The notes beneath the pieces were generated by a model. The model was not told the DNA's origin. It made no database searches and saw nothing but the letters and a program-made list of their open reading frames with translations. 64,000 nucleotides of DNA, from the NCBI GenBank assembly GCA_963556195.1, contig OY744517.1:144938382-145002381 (forward strand). Direction: 5' to 3'. Positions 27,196-39,884 of the stretch are shown here, piece by piece. Each line of letters begins with the position of its first letter. Positions within the stretch are counted from its first letter, which is position 1. This DNA comes from Sepiola atlantica (Eukaryota; Mollusca; Cephalopoda; Sepiida; Sepiolidae). The translations under genes were made by a program, and so were the position numbers.

Positions 27196-30100
27196 TATCC
27201 AAACCTATCACTACAGTAGCTCTATCTAGGACATTGAGCACTTTTTTCCCGGACAACACCGAGTACTTTGAAAATTAAAGAGTCCTCCTGGGGACTACTG
27301 AAATCACTTAGGTATCCTCTCTACTTTTCATCTGCAAAATTGTCCAAAGGGGAACGAAGATGGCGTTAAAATATTTTCTAAACCTATCACTACAGTAGCT
27401 CTATCTAGGATATTGAGCACTTTTCTCCCGGACAACGCCGAGTACTTCGAAAATCGAGGAGGCTTTATGAGCACTCCTGGAATCCCTTAGGTATCCTCTC
27501 TCCTTCTGATTGGTGAAATAGTCCAAAGGGGAACGAAGATGGCGTTAAAATATTTTCCAAACCTATCACTACAGTAGCTCTATCTAGGACATTGAGCACT
27601 TTTCTCCCGGACAACGCCGAGTACTTTGAAAATCGAGGAGGCTTAATGAGCACTCCTGAAATCCCTTAGGTATCCTCTCTCCTTCTGATCTGCAAAATAG
27701 TCCAAAGGGGAACGAAGATGGCGTTAAAATATTTTCCAAACCTATCACTACAGTAGCTCTATCTAGGACATTGAGCACTTTTATCCCGGACAACGCCGAG
27801 TACTTTGATAATCAAGGAGGCCTCCTGGGGACTACGGAAATCACTTAGGTATCCTCTCTCCTTGTGATCTGCGAAATAGTCCAAAGGGGAACGAAGATGG
27901 CGTTAAAATATTTTCCAAACCTATCACTACAGTAGCTCTATCTAGGACATTGAGCACTTTTCTCCCAGACAACGCCGAGTTCTTTAATAATAAAGGAGGC
28001 CTCCTGAGGACTACTGAAATCACTTAGGTATCCTCTCTCCTACTGATCTGCGAAATAGCTCAAAGCGGAACGAATATGGCGTTAAAATATTATCCAAACC
28101 TATCACTACAGTAGCTCTATCTAGGATATTGAGCACTTTTCTCCCGGACAACGCCGAGTATTTCAAAATCAAATAAGCCTCCTGAGCACTACTAAAATAA
28201 CTCTTATCGATTCCCCATCCTTTTCAGCCTAGATGCTGTTAAAATTTTATCCAAACCTATCACTACAGTAACTCTATCTAGGACATTGAGCACTTTTTTC
28301 CCGGACAACGCCGAGTACTTTGAAAATCGAGAGGCCTCCTGGGGACTACTGAAATCACTTAGGTATCCTCCCTCCTTTTCATCTGCAAAATTGTCCAAAG
28401 GGGAACGAAGATGGCGTTAAAATATTTTCTAAACCTATCACTACAGTAGCTCTATCTAGGATATTGAGCACTTTTCTCCCGGACAACGCCGAGTACTTTG
28501 AAAATCGAGGAGGCTTAATGAGCACTCCTGAAATCACTTAGGTATCCTCTCTCCTTCTGATCTGCGAAAGAGTCTAGAGGGGAACGAAAATGGCGTTAAA
28601 ATATTTTCCAAACCTATCACTACAGTAGCTGTATCTAGGACATTGAGCACTTTTTTCCCGGACAACGCCGAGTACTTTGATAATCAAAGAGGCCCCCTGG
28701 GGACTACGGAAATCACTTAGGTATCCTCTCTCTTTGTGATCTGCGAAATAGTCCAAAGGGGAACGAAGATGGCGTTAAAATATTTTCCAAACCTATCACT
28801 ACAGTAGCTCTATCTAGGATATTGAGCACTTTTCTCCCGGACAACGCCGAGTACTTTGATAATCAAGGAGGCCTCCTGGGGACTACTGAAATCCATTAGG
28901 TATCCTCTCTCCTTCTGATCTGCAAAATTGTCCAAAGGGGAACGAAGATGGCGTTAAAATATTTTCTAAACCTATCACTACAGTAGCTCTGTCTAGGATA
29001 GTGAGCACTTTTCTCCCGGACAACGCCGAGTATTTCAAAATCAAAGAGGCCTCCTTAGCACTACTGAAATAACTCTTATCGATTACCCCATCCTTTTCAG
29101 CGTAGATGCTGTTAAAATATTATCCAAACCTATCACTACAGTAGCTCTATCTAGGACATTGAGCACTTTTTTCCCGGACAACGCCGAGTACTTTGAAAAT
29201 CAAAGGGGCCTCCTGGGGACTACTGAAATCAGTTAGGTATCCTCCCCCCATTTTCATCTGCAAAATTGTCCAAAGGGGAACGAAGATGGCGTTAAAATAT
29301 TTTCTAAACCTATCACTACAGTAGCTCTATCTAAGATATTGAGCACTTTTCTCCCGGACAACGCCGAGTACTTTGTAAATCAAGGAGGCTTTATGAGCAC
29401 TCCTGAAATCCCTTAGGTATCCTCTCTCTTTCTGATCTGCGAAATAGTCCAAAGGGGAACGAAGATGGCGTTAAAATATTTTCTCAGACCTATCACTACA
29501 GTAGCTTTATCTAGGACATTGAGCACTTTTCTCCCGGACAACGCCGAGTACTTTGATAATCAAGGAGGCCTCCTGGGGACTACTGAAATCACTTAGGTAT
29601 CCTCTCTCCTTGTGATCTGCGAAATAGTCTAAAGGGGAACGAAGATGGCGTTAAAATATTGTCCAAACCTATCACTACAGTAGCTCTATCTAGGATATTG
29701 AGCACTTTTCTCCCGGACAACGCCAGGTACTCTGAAAATCGAGAAGGTTTCATGAACACCCATAAAATCCCTTAGGTATCCTCTCTTCTTCTGATCTGTA
29801 AAATAGTCCAAAGGGGAACGAAGATGGCGTTAAAATATTTTCCAAAACCTATCACTACAGTAGCTCTATCTAGGACATTGAGCACTTTTCTCCCGGACAA
29901 CGCCGAGTACTTTGATAATCAAGGAGGCCTCCTGGGGACTACTGAAATAACTTTTATCGATTACCCCATCCTTTTCAGCGTAGATGCTGTTAAAATATTT
30001 TCCAAACTTATCACTACAGTAGCTCTATCTAGGACATTGAGCACTTTTTTCCCGGACAACGCCGAGTACTTTGAAAATCAAAGAGGCCTCCTGGGGACTA

Positions 30101-33100
30101 CTGAAATCAGTTAGGTAACCTCCCTCTTTTTCATCTGCAAAATTGTATAAAGGCGAACGAAGATGGCGTTAAAATATTTTCCAAAACCTATCACTACAGT
30201 AGCTCTATCTAGGATACTGAGCACTTTTTTGTCCTGGACAACGCCGAGTACTTTGAAAATCGAGGAGTCTTTATGAGCACTCCTGAAATCCCTTAGGTAT
30301 CCTCTCTCCTTCTGATCTGCGAAATAGTCCAAAGGGAAACGAAGATGGCGTTATAATATTTTCCAAACCTATCACTACAGTAGCTCTATCTAGGACATTG
30401 AGCACTTTTATCCCGGACAACGCCGAGTACTTTGATAATCAAGGAGGCCTCCTGGGGACTACTGAAATCACTTAGGTATCCTCCCTCCTTTTAATCTGCA
30501 AAATTGTCCAAAGGGAAACGAAGATGGCGTTAAAATATTATCCAAACCTATCACTACAGTAGCTCTATCTAGGATATTGAGCACTTTTCTCCCGGACAAC
30601 GCCGAGTATTTCAAAATCAAAGAGGCCTCCTTAGCACTACTGAAATAACTCTTATCGATTACCCCATCCTTTTCAGCGTAGATGCTGTTAAAATATTATC
30701 CAAACCTATCACTACAGTAGCTCTATCTAGGATATTGAGCACTTTTTTCCCGGACAACGCCGAGTACTTTGAAAATCAAAGGGGCCTCCTGGGGACTACT
30801 GAAATCAGTTAGGTATCCTCCCCCCATTTTTATCTGCAAAATTGTCCAAAGGGGAACGAAGATGGCGTTAAAATATTTTCTAAACCTATCACTACAGTAG
30901 CTCTATCTAGGATATTGAGCACTTTTCTCCCGGACAACGCCGAGTACTTTGAAAATCAAGGAGGCTTAATGAGCACTCCTGAAATCCCTTAGGTATCCTC
31001 TCTCTTTCTGATCTGCGAAATAGTCCAAAGGGGAACGAAGATGGCGTTAAAATATTTTCTCAAACCTATCACTACAGTAGCTTTATCTAGGACATTGAGC
31101 ACTTTTCTCCCGGACAACGCCGAGTACTTTGATAATCAAGGAGGCCTCCTGGGGACTACTGAAATCACTTAGGTATCCTCTCTCCTTGTGATCTGCGAAA
31201 TAGTCTAAAGGGGAACGAAGATGGCGTTAAAATATTGTCCAAACCTATCACTACAGTAGCTCTATCTAGGATATTGAGCACTTTTCTCCCGGACAACGCC
31301 AGGTACTTTGAAAATCGAGAAGGTTTCATGAACACCCATGAAATCCCTTAGGTATCCTCTCTTCTTCTGATCTGTAAAATAGTCCAAAGGGGAACGAAGA
31401 TGGCGTTAAAATATTTTCCAAAACCTATCACTACAGTAGCTCTATCTAGGACATTGAGCACTTTTCTCCCGGACAACGCCGAGTACTTTGATAATCAAGG
31501 AGGCCTCCTGGGGACTACTGAAATCACTTAGGTATCCTCTCTCCTTCTGATCTGCGAAATAGTCCAAAGGGGAACGAAGATGGCGTTAAAATATTTTCCA
31601 AACCTATCACTACAGTAGCTCTATCTAGGACATTGAGCACATTTATCCCGGACAACGCCGAGTACTTTGATAATCAAGGAGGCCTCCTGGGGACTACTGA
31701 AATCACTTAGGTATCCTCCCTCCTTTTAATCTGCAAAATTGTCTAAAGGGAAACGAAGATGGCGTTAAAATATTTTCCAAAACCTATCACTACAGTAGCT
31801 CTATCTAGGATATTGAGCACTTTTCTCCCGGACAACGCCGAGTACTTTGAAAATCGAGGAGGCTTAATGAGCACTCCTGAAATCACTTAGGTATCCTCTC
31901 TGCTTGTGATCTGCGAAATAGTCCAAAGGGGAACGAAGATGGCGTTAAAATATTTTCCAAACCTATCACTACAGTAGCTCTATCTAGGATATTGAGCACT
32001 TTTCTCCCGGACAACGCCGAGTACTTTGAAAATCGAGGAGTCTTTATGAGCACTCCTGAAATCCCTTAGGTATCCTCTCTCCTTCTGATCTGCGAAATAG
32101 TCCTAAGGGAAACGAAGATGGCGTTAAAATATTTTTCTAAAACCTATCACTGCAGTAGCTCTATCTAGGACATTGAGCACTTTTCTCCCGGACAACGCCG
32201 AGTACTTTGATAATCAAGGAGGCCTCCTGGGGACTACTGAAATCATTTAGGTATCCTCTCTCCTTCTGATCTGCGAAATAGTCCAAAGGGGAACGAAGAT
32301 GGCGTTAAAATATTTTCACAAACCTATCACTACAGTAGCTCTATCTAGGATATTGAGCACTTTTCTCCCGGACAACGCCGAGTATTTCAAAATCAAAGAG
32401 GCCTCCTGAGCAGTTCTGAAATAACTTTTATCGATTACCCCATCCTTTTCAGCGTAGATGCTGTTAAAATATTTTCCAAACCTATCACTACAGTAGCTCT
32501 ATCTAGGACATTGAGCACTTTTTTCCCGGACAACGCCGAGTACTTTGAAAATCAAAGAGGCCTCCTGGGGACTACTGAAATCAGTTAGGTATCCTCCCTC
32601 CTTTTCATCTGCAAAATTGTCCAAAGGGGAACGAAGATGGTGTTAAAATATTTTCCAAAACCTATCACTACAGTAGCTCTATCTAGGATACTGAGCACTT
32701 TTCTCCCGGACAACGCCGAGTACTTTGAAAATCGAGGAGGCTTAATGAGCACTCCTGAAATCACTTAGGTATCCTCTCTGCTTGTGATCTGCGAAATAGT
32801 CCAAAGGGGAATGAAGATGGCGTTAAAATATTTTCCAAACCTATCACTACAGTAGCTCTATCTAGGATATTGAGCACTTTTCTCCCGTACAATGCCGAGT
32901 ACTTTGATAATCAAGGAGGCCTCCTGGGGACTACTTAAATCGCTTAGGTATCCTCTCTCCTTCTGATCTGCGAAATAGTCCAAAGGGGAACGAAGATGGC
33001 GTTAAAATATTTTCCAAATATATCACTACAGTAGCTCTATCTAGGATATTGAGCACTTTTCTCCCGGACAACGCCGAGTATTTCAAAATCAAAGAGGCCT

Positions 33101-33494
33101 CCTGAGCACTACTCAAAAAACTCTTATCGATACCCCATCCTTTTCAGCGTAGATGCTGTTAAAATATTATCCAAACCTATCACTACAGTAGCTCTATCTA
33201 GGACATTGAGCACTTTTTTCCCGGACAACGCCGAGTACTTTGAAAATCAAAGAGGCCTCCTGGGGACTACTGAAATCAGTTAGGTATCCTCCCTCCTTTT
33301 CATCTGCAAAATTGTCCAAAGGGGAACGAAGATGGCGTTAAAATATTTTCTAAACTTATCACTACAGTAGCTCTATCTAGGATATTGAGCACTTTTCTCC
33401 CGGACAACGCCGAGTACTTTGAAAATCGAGGAGGCTTCATGAGCACTACTGAAATCCCTTAGGTATCCTCTCTCCTTCTGATCTGCCAAATAGT
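27196..33494 (+). repeat. Satellite array C (180/158-bp monomers)
   Basis: About 36 monomers of the same satellite. An internal duplication with an offset near 1.55 kb is visible: variants such as CGCCAGGTACT with GAGAAGGTTTCATGAAC occur at about 29721 and again at about 31297. The array ends in the last monomer at about 33494 against CCTGAGGCGCTCATACC. Confidence 0.95.
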
Positions 33495-33604
33495 CCTGAG
33501 GCGCTCATACCGACGAATGCCGACATTCCCCCTCCCCGGATTTCGCCTGAGGCGCTCATACCGACGAATGCCGACATTCCCCCTCCCCGGATTTCGCCTG
33601 AGGC
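33495..33604 (+). repeat. Two 52-bp copies of a SINE 3'-module fragment
   Basis: CCTGAGGCGCTCATACCGAC, GAATGCCGACATTCC and CCCTCCCCGGATTTCG occur twice in tandem. The first part resembles the start of the SINE 3' module at about 48740 (CCTGAGGCGCCCCTATCGAG, GAATGCCGAC). A partial SINE end therefore appears to have been captured and duplicated at the satellite boundary. Confidence 0.7.
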
Positions 33605-34645
33605 GCTCACACTTCAACACTGCTCAAAAAAGGAGTAGATAATGGATGGGATGAGGGCATCATGACAACGGAACCGATACGACCCTACCTCAACACTTCT
33701 CAAAAAAGGAGGAGATAATGCATGGGATGAGGGCATCATGACAACGGAACCGATACGACCCTACCTCAACACTTCTCAAAAAAGGAGGAGGTAATGCATG
33801 GGATCAGTACATCATGACAACGGAACCGATACGACCCTACCTCAACACTTCTCAAAAAAGGAGGAGATAATTCATGGGATTAGGGCATCATGACAACGGA
33901 ACTGATACGACCCTACCTCAACACTTCTCAAAAAAGGAGGAGATAATGGATGGGATGAGGGCATCATGACAACGGAACCGATACGACCCTACCTCAACAC
34001 TTCTCAAAAAAGGAGGAGATAATGCATGGGATGAGGGCATCATGACAACGGAACCGATACGACCCTACCTCAACACTTCTCAAAAAAGGAGGAGGTAATG
34101 CATGGGATCAGTACATCATGACAACGGAACCGATACGACCCTACCTCAACACTTCTCAAAAAAGGAGGAGATAATGCATGGGATGAGGGCATCATGACAA
34201 CGGAACCGATACGACCCTACCTCAACACTTCTCAAAAAAGGAGGAGATAATGCATGGGATGAGGGCATCATGACAACGGAACCGATACGACCCTACCTCA
34301 ACACTTCTCAAAAAAGGAGGAGATAATGTATGGGATGAGGGCATCATGACAACGGAACCGATACGACCCTACCTCAACACTTCTCAAAAAAGGAGGAGAT
34401 AATGCATGGGATGAGGGCATCATGACAACGGAACCGATACGACCCTACCCCTACACTTCTCAAAAAAGGAGGAGGTAATTCATGGGATGAGCACATCATG
34501 ACAACGGAACCGATACTATTCTGCATCTACACTTCTCAAAAAAGGAGGAGGTAATGCATGGGATCAGTACATCATGACAACGGAACCGATACTACCCTAC
34601 CCCTACACTTCTCAAAAAAGGAGGAGGTAATGCTCACACCGGCGA
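33605..34645 (+). repeat. 76-bp minisatellite (about 13 units)
   Basis: Unit CAACACTTCTCAAAAAAGGA, GGAGATAATGCATGGGATGA, GGGCATCATGACAACGGAAC, CGATACGACCCTACCT; steps of 76 bp (33691 to 33767). Variant units (GATCAGTACATC) recur every third or fourth unit. The last units decay (CCTACCCCTACACTTCTC) and end in GCTCACACCGGCGAATACCG, an echo of the 33495 repeat. Confidence 0.92.
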
Positions 34646-34818
34646 ATACCGTAACCCCCCCCCCCCCTAATTTGGCCTGAAAGGAGGAGGTAATTCCTAT
34701 CATGATAACAGAACGGCCACAGGGAGAGAGGGGGGGGGGGTGGAATATTAGCGTCTATTAATAATTAAGAAAGAAAGTGTGAGAGGGAAATATGACAGAA
34801 AGGAAAACTGCCACTCTC
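34646..34818. repeat. Low-complexity junction with poly-C and poly-G
   Basis: A short stretch with a run of about 14 C near 34655, a partial repeat fragment (GGAGGAGGTAATTCCTATC), a run of about 11 G near 34731 and purine-rich sequence. No gene signal is seen. Confidence 0.7.
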
Positions 34819-35358
34819 TGACGTCATGATGACCTGATATAACCGGAAACAATTTAGGTCAAGACCGGGTACATCCGGCAAGGGTTTATGGGACAGGTGC
34901 GGATGTGATTGAGCAACCCTTGTTTCACTACACACTCTTAACGTAGGATTCGTATGTTGTTATTGATGCATCCGGACAGAAGTTATTGGATGATCTGATA
35001 CAACCGGACACAATTTAGGGCAAGACCGGGTACATCCGGCAAGGGATTATGGGATGTTTACAATGACTCTGCATTTTTATCGGATTAGTACATAAATACA
35101 TTAGATTATTTCGAATTTAGTACATATTAACGTTGAAAATGTCGTGGAAAATACGAAAAAACTGCTACCTTTTGTCGGAAAGTGGTCCGGTTGACTGTCA
35201 GCGAGTGAATCGTTTGTCGCGATTTTTAGATATTATGATTCCGGGATATGTACGGTGCTAAAGATATCAACTTTTTGACATGTCGCCGCGTAGTTTTTGA
35301 GGAGAAGCTTCACATACAAACAGACATACATACAGACAACTGCCCTTTATATAAGAGA
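34819..35358 (+). mobile_element. Core2 dispersed module, copy 2 (3'-truncated)
   Basis: Matches core2 copy 1 (19581 onward) at an offset of about 15.24 kb, starting TGACGTCATGATGACCTGAT and keeping the 161-bp spaced direct repeat. The CATA/CAGA tract is short. The match stops at CTTTATATAAGAGA, so the GC-rich hairpin and everything beyond are missing and a Penelope-like element starts immediately. Confidence 0.7.
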
Positions 35359-35361
35359 TAA

Positions 35362-36690
35362 GAGATGGTTCCGATATTGTATTAAATTCTATACAAGGTC
35401 TGCTTAGTAGGTCATTCTTTCCCAATATATGCGCTGCTTCTTTGAGTCATGTTACTCTCCACCATTCTTCTCTGTCTATAATTTTTACTTCATCCCATAA
35501 GGGTAGATGGTTTCCCTTTTCCTTCCATATGTGGTCAGTCATACCCGACTTTTCGATATCTCCACGTATTACGGATTTCCGATGTTCTTTTAGCCTTACT
35601 TTAAGTAGGCGACTTGTCTCATCTGTGTATATTTTTCCACACTTACATGGAATTGCATATGCACAGTTCTTAGTCATAACTTTTTTGACTCGCACAAGAT
35701 GCTTTCGGAAAGTTGAGTCGCTCCTGAATACTGTCCTGATGTCATATAGATTACATATTGTTTGAATTTTTCCAACAAGCCCTTCATATATGGTATACAC
35801 ACTGTGGTGAGTGTTCGAGTGGTATCCTTTAGTGGTTGGTCCAGATTTCTTGGAGTTGATGTCATGCTCTCTGGATACTTGTTTCGCTGGAGGGTTTCTC
35901 TTAAACTGTCCATCTCCTCTTGATATGTATTGCTGTTGCTGCATATTGTCTTTGCTTGATGTTGTAGGTAATGGACGATTCCTTTCTTTACATAATATGG
36001 ATGGTGGGAGTTGAAATTTAGATATTGTCCAGTGAAAGTTGGATTTCGATATACAGATGACCTACACCACTGATCAGTGCGAGTTATCAGTACATCTAGG
36101 AAGGATAATTTGGTATTATGTTCCTTTTCCATTGTGAACTGTATAGATGGACAGAGAGAGTTCACATGGTCCAGTAATGTTTGAACAGCTTCCTTGTGAG
36201 GCTAGAGTATGAATGTGTCATCCACATATTGTAGCCACATTGTTGGTTTTAGTAATGTTGATCCTAACACCATTTCCTCAAAGTATTCCATATATACATT
36301 GGCCAGTACTGGGGACAATAGTGATCCCATAGCTAGACCTTGTTCTTGGCAATATATATATTAGATCCCATCATGAAGTATGTGGTTTCTATACAGAAGG
36401 TCAACATTTTCATTAGATTATCAATTGGGATACAAGTGCATTCCTCCAATGAAGTGTCTGAGGTCAACTTATCCCGTACCACAGTCAGAGCCTCGTCAGT
36501 GAGTACTTTCATGAACAGACTCACTACATCTAGACTCACTCTCTGATTGGAATGAATGGGAGCATTGTTGATGTTTTCCACGAAGTGAGATGAATTCTTG
36601 ACATAGGATGGAGATTTGCCTGTGAGTGGGGTGATTATATCTACCCGGAATCAGCTCAATGAATGGCATGCCGAACCTCGGGTGCTGACA
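35362..36690 (-). pseudogene. Penelope-like retroelement remnant (RT + GIY-YIG)
   Basis: On the minus strand the sequence reads as the C-terminal half of a Penelope-like element polyprotein. Reverse transcriptase pieces come first: ITPLTGKSPSYVKNSSHF near 36650, VSLDVVSLFMKV near 36530, GLAMGSLLSPVLANVYMEYF near 36300 and YVDDTFI near 36220, the YVDD being the catalytic motif. A GIY-YIG-type nuclease follows (CKCGKIYTDETSR, then RLKEH, about 35600-35660), then a C-terminal KEAAHILGKNDLLSR near 35420. The frame shifts near 36350 and 35770 and a stop follows YVDDTFIL, so it is dead. The nuclease motif has YTDE where YIGxT is usual. The 5' half is absent. Confidence 0.88.
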
Positions 36691-36916
36691 ATGGGTCTTA
36701 ATGGAATACCGTCTTAGGAAGGCAATGATATAGGTGTGATAGCTTGCTATAATGCTGAACTAGCTGTCTGTATTTTGCAGGTGGTAACATAATTTTTCTT
36801 TGTAACAAAAATGTCATGAATTAAGACAAACACAGTGTTGTTCACTTGCTCTAAATTATTCGCTATCATAAAAAATAAGGTGAATTTAGCAGTTGCTAAA
36901 TAGTGACTCTTAATCA

Positions 36917-36975
36917 TGATGATGATGATCATCATCATGATTATCATGATGATCATCATAATAATCACACAAATC
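36917..36975. repeat. ATGATGATC/ATCATCATG microsatellite
   Basis: Imperfect run alternating ATG and ATC triplets, so partly self-complementary (GATGATCATCATCATG). Confidence 0.75.
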
Positions 36976-37262
36976 ATCACACAAATCATCTTAGTTCCCA
37001 AAACTTATCCCATCCACTCCTAACTCTTGCAATCACACTAGCATCTTCTCCACCCTGTGCTCCAATGGTATCACCAAGGTAACAAAACTTCCAGACAACC
37101 TCAATAGCATCGTCATCCAAATATACTTTCACCACATCTGAGTTCTCATCCATCTTCATTGTATTACACTTCTTGCACACAAACTGGTTATCATCTCTCA
37201 ACCTACCTGTAATTCCACTGCACTTTTTGTGTACCCAATGCTCACAAGTACCACAGCAAATT
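36975..37262 (-). pseudogene. Non-LTR retrotransposon RT C-terminal remnant
   Basis: The minus strand encodes a zinc-knuckle-like segment (CGTCEHWVHKKC, then FVCKKC, about 37185-37257), followed by FCYLGDTIGAQGG and ASVIARVRSGWDKFWEL (about 36986-37090). The pair Cys-rich patch plus FCYLGD...RVRSGW is typical of the C-terminal part of many metazoan non-LTR reverse transcriptases. Only about 95 residues survive, with no RT catalytic core. It is an isolated fragment next to the Penelope-like remnant. Confidence 0.75.
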
Positions 37263-38118
37263 GAGTTGCTCCCAACGCTCTTTCCAGAAACTGAGCAAGG
37301 GAATTTTTCCTATGAAAAAAGTTATGAAAAGATTTCTCACGAGAAGAGTTCTATTCACCATGCAAGTGTCCTGTAAAATGAACCCGGAGTGCCGAACGGC
37401 ATTAATCGTAAAGGAAAAAAATTGCTTAACATAGAAAAACATGTTAAAATAATTTTATTTTTAGAAAATGAAATGTTAGGATAAACTTATAGTAAATTTA
37501 TTTGGCTGAGTTGAATGTTATGATAAACTTCCAGAATTATCTCCCTTTAATGGAACTTAAAAGAATTCCGATAACTCAAAAAAACTTATCCAGGTAGGTA
37601 GAAGATTAACTTATCTTTCCTTTGGTAACATTTATTTGTTGCTTATTTGTTTTTTTCATTCCCTTTTTGTTCTGTTAGATATAGTAACAAATCCCTGTAA
37701 ATCTTGTTGGTTTTTAATTCATCACATGAAATATACACATGAAATATAGATTTGGTTGATTTAAAAATATAAATAAATAATCTTGAATTCAATTTAATTG
37801 TTTTGTTCCTACTTAACATTAATCAATGCCTCATAACACGACTCATGATCATTGATCATGATTGACAATTCTCTGGAATGACGAAAACACTGCCCTTTAT
37901 TAACCCCAATGGTAACTCTAAATGCAAGGTGGTGTTGAGAATACCGGGATCTGGGTTGAGACCTTAAATTCGCTTTACTCTCATAATTCAGTGATGATAG
38001 AAACTCTAAATTAGACTCCGCCTCAGTTGCAGATCGTACGACAGTTAAAATGGCTACAATTATGGATTTTTCCGATGAAAACTGTTTCGCTCGGAATTCA
38101 TGTCACAAGTTCGGTACA
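37263..38118. other. AT-rich intergenic stretch, nothing recognised
   Basis: No coding frame, RNA gene or clear repeat is seen. A small palindrome, TCATGATCATTGATCATGA, lies near 37845-37863. Confidence 0.5.
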
Positions 38119-38150
38119 TGGCCCTTGAATTAGAATCAAAGTGTAGTATA
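38119..38150 (+). repeat. U2 snRNA-like fragment 1
   Basis: GCCCTTGAATTAGAATC followed by AAAGTGTAGTAT resembles, with several mismatches, the 5' part of U2 snRNA (GGCCTTTTGGCTAAGATC then AAAGTGTAGTATC in invertebrates, from memory). It is too short and degraded to be a gene. Confidence 0.45.
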
Positions 38151-38387
38151 GCAAATTGAATGAATGAGTCCTGACCCCTTTTTTTATTATTTGGTAATAG
38201 AGATCCTCCAAGATGGCCACTCCCCACTTTTATTTTGTGCTCTTGGTCTCCTCAAATTGTATTTATCTTAGATGGGCAACATCCACTCTCAAACTCCACC
38301 CCTGTCTCTTTTTACTCCCACTTAAGTTCTACTCCCACTTAAAGATTTGTCTGTTTGTTTTTAATGCTAAGCAAACATTCAGAATCA

Positions 38388-38418
38388 CGCCTTTTGGCTA
38401 AGATCAAAGTGTAGTATC
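38388..38418 (+). repeat. U2 snRNA-like fragment 2
   Basis: CGCCTTTTGGCTAAGATC directly followed by AAAGTGTAGTATC: 31 bases matching, apart from one missing base, about positions 9-42 of invertebrate U2 snRNA, including the branch-point recognition sequence GTAGTA. The match ends abruptly at CAGTGGGCAG, and the Sm site and 3' stems are missing, so it is a retroposed fragment or SINE head rather than a functional U2 gene. Confidence 0.7.
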
Positions 38419-38474
38419 AGTGGGCAGTTTACTCTTAGAAAGGGTTGGGAGGGTCTTACTAATCTGCTCCTGAC

Positions 38475-38523
38475 TTTCTTCTTCTTCTTCTTCTTCTTCT
38501 TCTTCTTCTTCTTCTTCTTCTTT
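38475..38523. repeat. (CTT)n microsatellite
   Basis: About 16 uninterrupted CTT triplets. Confidence 0.95.
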
Positions 38524-38839
38524 CTTTTTTGGGTGTTTGTTGTCGTCCCACTTTCCATCTTTTTTCCAATAAAATTGTAAATATTTTTTGTCAATAAAAT
38601 TTATTTGAGATCATTGCGTATATTTTTAAGTAGATTAGCCCTTTAGTGCTCATATTCCATGAGCGATGTTTCTGACAAAGGGGAAAGAACTGCTGTTTTC
38701 TGGGTCGGCTATTGTTTTGAGTGGGTGACATGTGGAGGTTTTCTATCCTCTCATAGTATTTATCATCATTCAACTGTTAATCTAGCCATCTTATTAACCC
38801 TTATCCGCCAGTGGGTTTTAGCCTTGATAACAAGTTGCT

Positions 38840-38841
<2 letters not shown>

Positions 38842-38919
<78 letters not shown>
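38842..38919. repeat. (TA)n microsatellite, left
   Basis: About 39 TA units. With the array at 39159-39254 it brackets a hairpin element. Confidence 0.97.
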
Positions 38920-38921
<2 letters not shown>

Positions 38922-38930
38922 CATTTGAAC

Positions 38931-39121
38931 AAAAAGAAAAACCAAACAATATTATTTATGTATTCATCAACGTTTCGTCTTTATTTCAAGACTTCCTTCC
39001 CTTTCCTTCATTGTTTCAAACATTTTGTACTTGTGTGTTATTTTCTTCAGACAGTTATCTTGAAGATAAAGACGAAACGTTGATGAATACATAAATAATA
39101 TATTTTGGTTTTCCTTTTTTT
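38931..39121. mobile_element. Hairpin element inside a (TA)n tract
   Basis: Arms of about 60 bp, 38931-38992 and 39058-39121, are inverted and about 90% identical (for example TTTATGTATTCATCAACGTT against its complement). A loop of about 65 bp separates them. TA microsatellites stand on both sides, as if the element inserted into one long TA array. No coding capacity. It could be a miniature inverted-repeat element or the terminal repeat of a Penelope-type element; the arm string GACGAAACG also occurs in hammerhead ribozyme cores, but no ribozyme fold was established. Confidence 0.6.
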
Positions 39122-39157
39122 CAATTTCCATTACGTCGGAACACTATTTCCATTCTT

Positions 39158-39884
<727 letters not shown>

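Noticed and set aside
1..33494. Many minus-strand frames of 60-76 codons containing LDRATVVIGLENILTPSSF
   Set aside because: They are the same satellite monomer read repeatedly. Length is limited by the monomer, stops vary, and there is no matching transcript signal.
8319..34645. CRISPR-like regular repeats
   Set aside because: Units are contiguous tandem repeats without unique spacers, in a eukaryotic context with no cas genes.
35442..35765. 107-codon plus-strand frame
   Set aside because: Antisense shadow of the Penelope-like coding region.
38388..38418. Functional U2 snRNA gene
   Set aside because: Only about 31 bases match; the Sm site and all 3' stem-loops are missing.
39058..39085. 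Hammerhead ribozyme
   Set aside because: GACGAAACG and TTGATGAAT are suggestive strings, but the three-stem core with CUGAUGA and GAAA could not be assembled.
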